Shown here in pieces: positions 61,443 to 64,000 of a stretch of DNA of 64,000 nt. A program made the position numbers and the translations under genes. Below the pieces are notes generated by a model that saw nothing but the letters and a program-made list of their open reading frames with translations, did no database searches and was not told where the DNA came from. The stretch is from NCBI RefSeq assembly GCF_950023065.1, contig NC_088679.1:60388001-60452000 (forward strand), in the 5' to 3' direction. Every line of letters begins with the position of its first letter. Position 1 is the first letter of the stretch. Source of the stretch: Planococcus citri (taxonomy: Eukaryota > Arthropoda > Insecta > Hemiptera > Pseudococcidae).

Positions 61443-61490
61443 TAATGTTAAGTGCTCCTGCCAAAGTTGAGTGCAGTCAAATCTGAAATA

Positions 61491-62431
61491 CAGACTGTCC
61501 AGAAAGTCAGGTATACACAATTTATTTTGGTGGGAAGGGGTGCACCTTGGAATCTGATTTTTAGATAAGTTTTAGAGGGATGGTTTTGGAAGCATTTGCT
61601 GCAAACCGCGTTTAGATTCATGCAGTAGTATAGTTTTACAGCCTTTTTGAACATGGTGGTCTCTGTCTATGTGTACACGCCTGCGGAGGTCCCTTCAATG
61701 ATACACTTTTTTCATGCAAAACAGAGGATACTTTTGGAGATTAATTACAGGGTTAGAGGGATATATGGTTTGAGTGTGGTTTCTAGAAGACAATGGTCAG
61801 TTTAGAGCCCAAAGTTTGATATCAGTAAGGTGTGTGTGAATAATATGCCACAAGATGCCACCAAATAGATAGGCAGAGTGTTTTGAGACATCAGCGTGCC
61901 GTTTTGAATAAATTTCTCCTATGTAGAGAAACAATATCTTCAAGGCGTTGAAGTAGCTGAGGAACAATATTTGGTTTGGTAAAAATCATTCTGGATTCCT
62001 CCAAGCTCGATCAATTTTGTCTTTTTCATGATAACCCGACTTTTAACATGGTGAGAAAAAAAAGGCTTGGTTAGACAAAGTGAAATGGATAGTTATGAAC
62101 CCCTCCCCATACAGCCTGGAAGTGGAAACCTTTGATTTTCACCTGTTCTGACTTCTAAAACAACATTTTGGTGGTGAAAAGTCCAATGACCAAATTTTTC
62201 AAGTTTGAGTCAAAAATTTCTTCAAAAATGAGCGCGTACCTTACAGGTTTTCAAAGAGGGAATTTTGAAATTGAAAATATGGTGGGAAAAAAGGTCAAAG
62301 TGGGGAGTGATTATGTCGAGAAATAGCGGAAAGTCTATATTTTAAGCCTTTAAGGTGTACATATTACTTTTTCATAAAATACATTTGTTGATTGTTTGGA
62401 ATTTTGTGTACCTGACTTTACAGACACCCCT
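61491..62431 (+). mobile_element. Degenerate mariner-like transposon
   Basis: A 941-bp element flanked by TA (61489-61490, 62432-62433). The left end, CAGACTGTCCAGAAAGTCAG, and the right end, which reads AGGGGTGTCTGTAAAGTCAG on the minus strand, match best over AAAGTCAGGTA.ACAA. Transposase remnants are readable in order on the plus strand: FHAKQRILLEINYRV near 61710-61755; FHDNPTFNMV at 62022-62055; WIVMNPSPYSLEVETFDFHL at 62088-62147; KQHFGGEKSNDQ just after; and the C-terminal GSDYVEK near 62305-62325. Stops and frameshifts interrupt the frame throughout. The HDN and MNPSPYS..FDFHL blocks correspond to the second catalytic aspartate region and the block after it in mariner transposases. 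Confidence 0.82.
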
Positions 62432-62733
62432 TATGCTATGAGCGAATCATTGCCTCAGGGCAACCAACTGAAATACAACCTCTGGAAAATGCTGAATAGA
62501 CTGAGAAGTGGAACAACATGCTCAAAATCCAACCTATACAGATGGCACTTGGCTGATGACGATCTATGTGAATGTGGTGAGGTACAAAACGACAGACCCT
62601 TTTTCAAGTGTCGATTATATGTATGGTGAATTGGTGACTTTGACGCGGACAAACTGGACCAGACAATTGACAACGAGGCGATAAAGTTCCTCGAATACTG
62701 GGACAAGAAGGGAATTCAGATACATAGTACATA

Positions 62734-63600
62734 TGAAGGGCGGTTTTCCAAAAGTGGATAAGTCAAGTTTTTTGAAAATTGAGTTTTTCACGCCATTGTG
62801 TTCTATAGGTCGTATCTCACCTATTTAATGCCTAACCTACCCAAAATACCTATTTACCTACGTACAATCCAGCTTTTCTGTAAGTTGCGGATTGCAATCG
62901 TTTTTCCAAAACGCGATAAGTCATGATTACTCGTACTTCGTTTTCGTTACTTTTATAGCCAAAATAGAGCTGCGAATATGGTTTTTTTAATAGATAGTAC
63001 TGTAATAATGTACTATATTTTCGTTTTTATTTTATTGCCAAAATGCAGATACATTTTTTTAAAATGATAGTGCTGTAGATAAATACTTGATTTTTGCCAA
63101 TTCTATCGCCAAAATGCAGGTAAAATTTTTTTTTTCAATCAAAAATTTTTTTTCGTAAACTTATTGCCGAAATAGTGGTAAGATTTTTTTTTTAATCAAA
63201 AATCTTTTTTTTTCAATTTATAGTGTTGTAATAGGTACTTAATTTTTGTTTAAAACACAGGTAAAATTTTTTGTAATCAATTTTTTTGGTCATATACTTT
63301 TGTATTGTGAATTAGAGTTGACTTACATCAATTTGCAACACTGGTTCTATCATATAAATGAAAACATGAAAAATCGTTTTTCCAAAAGGCGATAAGTCAG
63401 TTTACTTTTTCTGCCGCAGAAGCGCTGCAAACTTGAGTTACACCACAAAACCAACACATACGTGTTGAGATAGAACCAATACAACATGCAGGATAGGTGG
63501 CATACTCCAAGTGCATCGCGCCTTGAAATGGGCACTAAAAACATCATTTATCTCGAAATCACAATTTTTGACTTATCACTTTTTGGAAAACCGCCCTTCA
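62734..63600. mobile_element. TA-flanked TIR element, TGAAGGGCGGTTTTCC ends
   Basis: Begins TGAAGGGCGGTTTTCCAAAA and ends TTTTGGAAAACCGCCCTTCA, with subterminal GATAAGTCAA / TTGACTTATC also inverted. TA flanks lie at 62732-62733 and 63601-63602. The interior repeats the terminal phrase in part (CCAAAACGCGATAAGTCA near 62907, CCAAAAGGCGATAAGTCA near 63382). It also holds four diverged 70-80-bp units around CCAAAATGCAGGTAAAATTTT (62960-63300). No transposase frame; non-autonomous. It lies just beyond the jockey-like remnant. Confidence 0.85.
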
Positions 63601-63602
63601 TA

Positions 63603-64000
63603 TAGTCAACCAGACAAGAGGAAAAAAAATTAAATTCAGTACTTTTTCAAATATTTTTTAAAAAATCAATTTTTTGATAACGGTACATGATTTTTTTTTT
63701 GCAAGATGTCATCTGGTATGTCTCTTTCTACGCAATCATCCAATCAAAAAACAGTCTCAATTTGACCTCTTTGACCTTCCAGAGCAGTTTGAATTTTCTG
63801 AAAAAATTTGAAAACTTGCTGGAGGTTCCAAAATAGTGAAATTACTGAAATCAGCGACCAGTCGATATTTTGGGAAAAACCGCTTGTTTTGGATTTTTTT
63901 CACTTAGAAACTCAAAAATGAACATTGGGGTCTGAAATCTTGGTTACTGGAGGTTTTAGTTCGCACTCTTTCGGATCTAGCTCGATTTAGTTCAAATTTT
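63603..64000. other. No gene supported
   Basis: AT-rich sequence at the window edge; no recognisable frame or repeat boundary. Confidence 0.5.

Larger units (their letters stand above)
60770..62720 (+). pseudogene. Jockey-like non-LTR retrotransposon remnant (ORF2 C-terminus)
   Basis: The conceptual product follows the C-terminal part of jockey-like ORF2: GVTLDRSPTYWQHCEKTK at 60770-60823, KLVGNRWGAKPQVLHTYIS (about 60859-60915), then after a frameshift GCLRLT and LAGIAPLEVCREVTTRAEK and HPMHGYNELPESRLKSRHSF (to about 61180). The terminal Cys-rich block NRLRSGTTCSKSNLYRWHLA and DLCECGEVQNDRPFFKC follows at 62490-62610, then a frame ending near 62720. It is 5'-truncated, frameshifted and carries several in-frame stops. 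A MITE (61195-61442) and a mariner (61491-62431) split it, leaving 48 bp of remnant between them. The element would have reverse-transcribed its own RNA at a nicked target; this copy cannot. Confidence 0.85.

Noticed and set aside
1..64000. CRISPR array, operon, prophage or other bacterial system
   Set aside because: Composition, repeats and lack of coding density are eukaryotic; tandem arrays here lack spacer-repeat structure.

Overview
This is a eukaryotic, almost certainly arthropod (most likely insect) chromosome segment. It is AT-rich by eye, has no dense run of bacterial-style genes, and no open frame longer than about 158 codons. It is full of insect-type repeats: mariner/TA-flanked foldbacks, a hAT-type MITE, a TTAA-flanked piggyBac-type palindrome, jockey-like and RTE-like retrotransposon remnants, a Ty3/gypsy-type solo LTR, a tRNA-derived SINE head and many minisatellites. 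A sap-feeding hemipteran is one possibility, but nothing in the window proves it. No complete, recognisable host protein gene was found; the window reads as intergenic or large-intron sequence.

Layout. 1-12.7 kb: AT-rich sequence with a 30-bp minisatellite split by a terminal-inverted-repeat element (2995-3514), a second member of that family (10456-11194), and degenerate arrays built on GGCAATTTT/GGCAAAAA. 12.7-21 kb: a candidate recursive splice site on the minus strand (12767-12813), tandem duplications (14.9-16.8 kb), and a 66-bp minisatellite (19.07-20.53 kb) holding a TA-flanked MITE. 21-31 kb: a 497-bp hAT-type MITE with a perfect 8-bp target duplication, a weak two-exon small-gene candidate at 25.4-25.6 kb, and unique sequence. 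31-34 kb: a 484-bp solo LTR with a 4-bp target duplication, then a broken RTE-like reverse transcriptase ending in an (ATG)n tail. 37-46 kb: more minisatellites, a TA-flanked element built from GGTCAAGTGGAAC repeats, a foldback, and the second candidate recursive splice site (46428-46468). 49.4-51.8 kb: a 2,431-bp near-perfect palindrome with 1,179-bp ungapped arms, flanked by TTAA. 52-64 kb: a third member of the GGTGTCTAC family, a roughly 178-bp tandem array, an element carrying a SINE-like head, another foldback, and a jockey-like remnant interrupted by a MITE and a degenerate mariner, with a further TA element just downstream.

The two most interesting things are the TTAA-flanked giant palindrome and the pair of minus-strand recursive-splice-like sites. 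These two sites share a 22-nt junction sequence (...CTGTTTCAG|GTGAGTAC...) and each is followed within 41-47 nt by a GTAAGT donor. If both are real, much of the window lies inside one very long intron of a minus-strand gene whose exons are outside or unrecognised here. All calls come from reading the sequence; no database comparison was possible.
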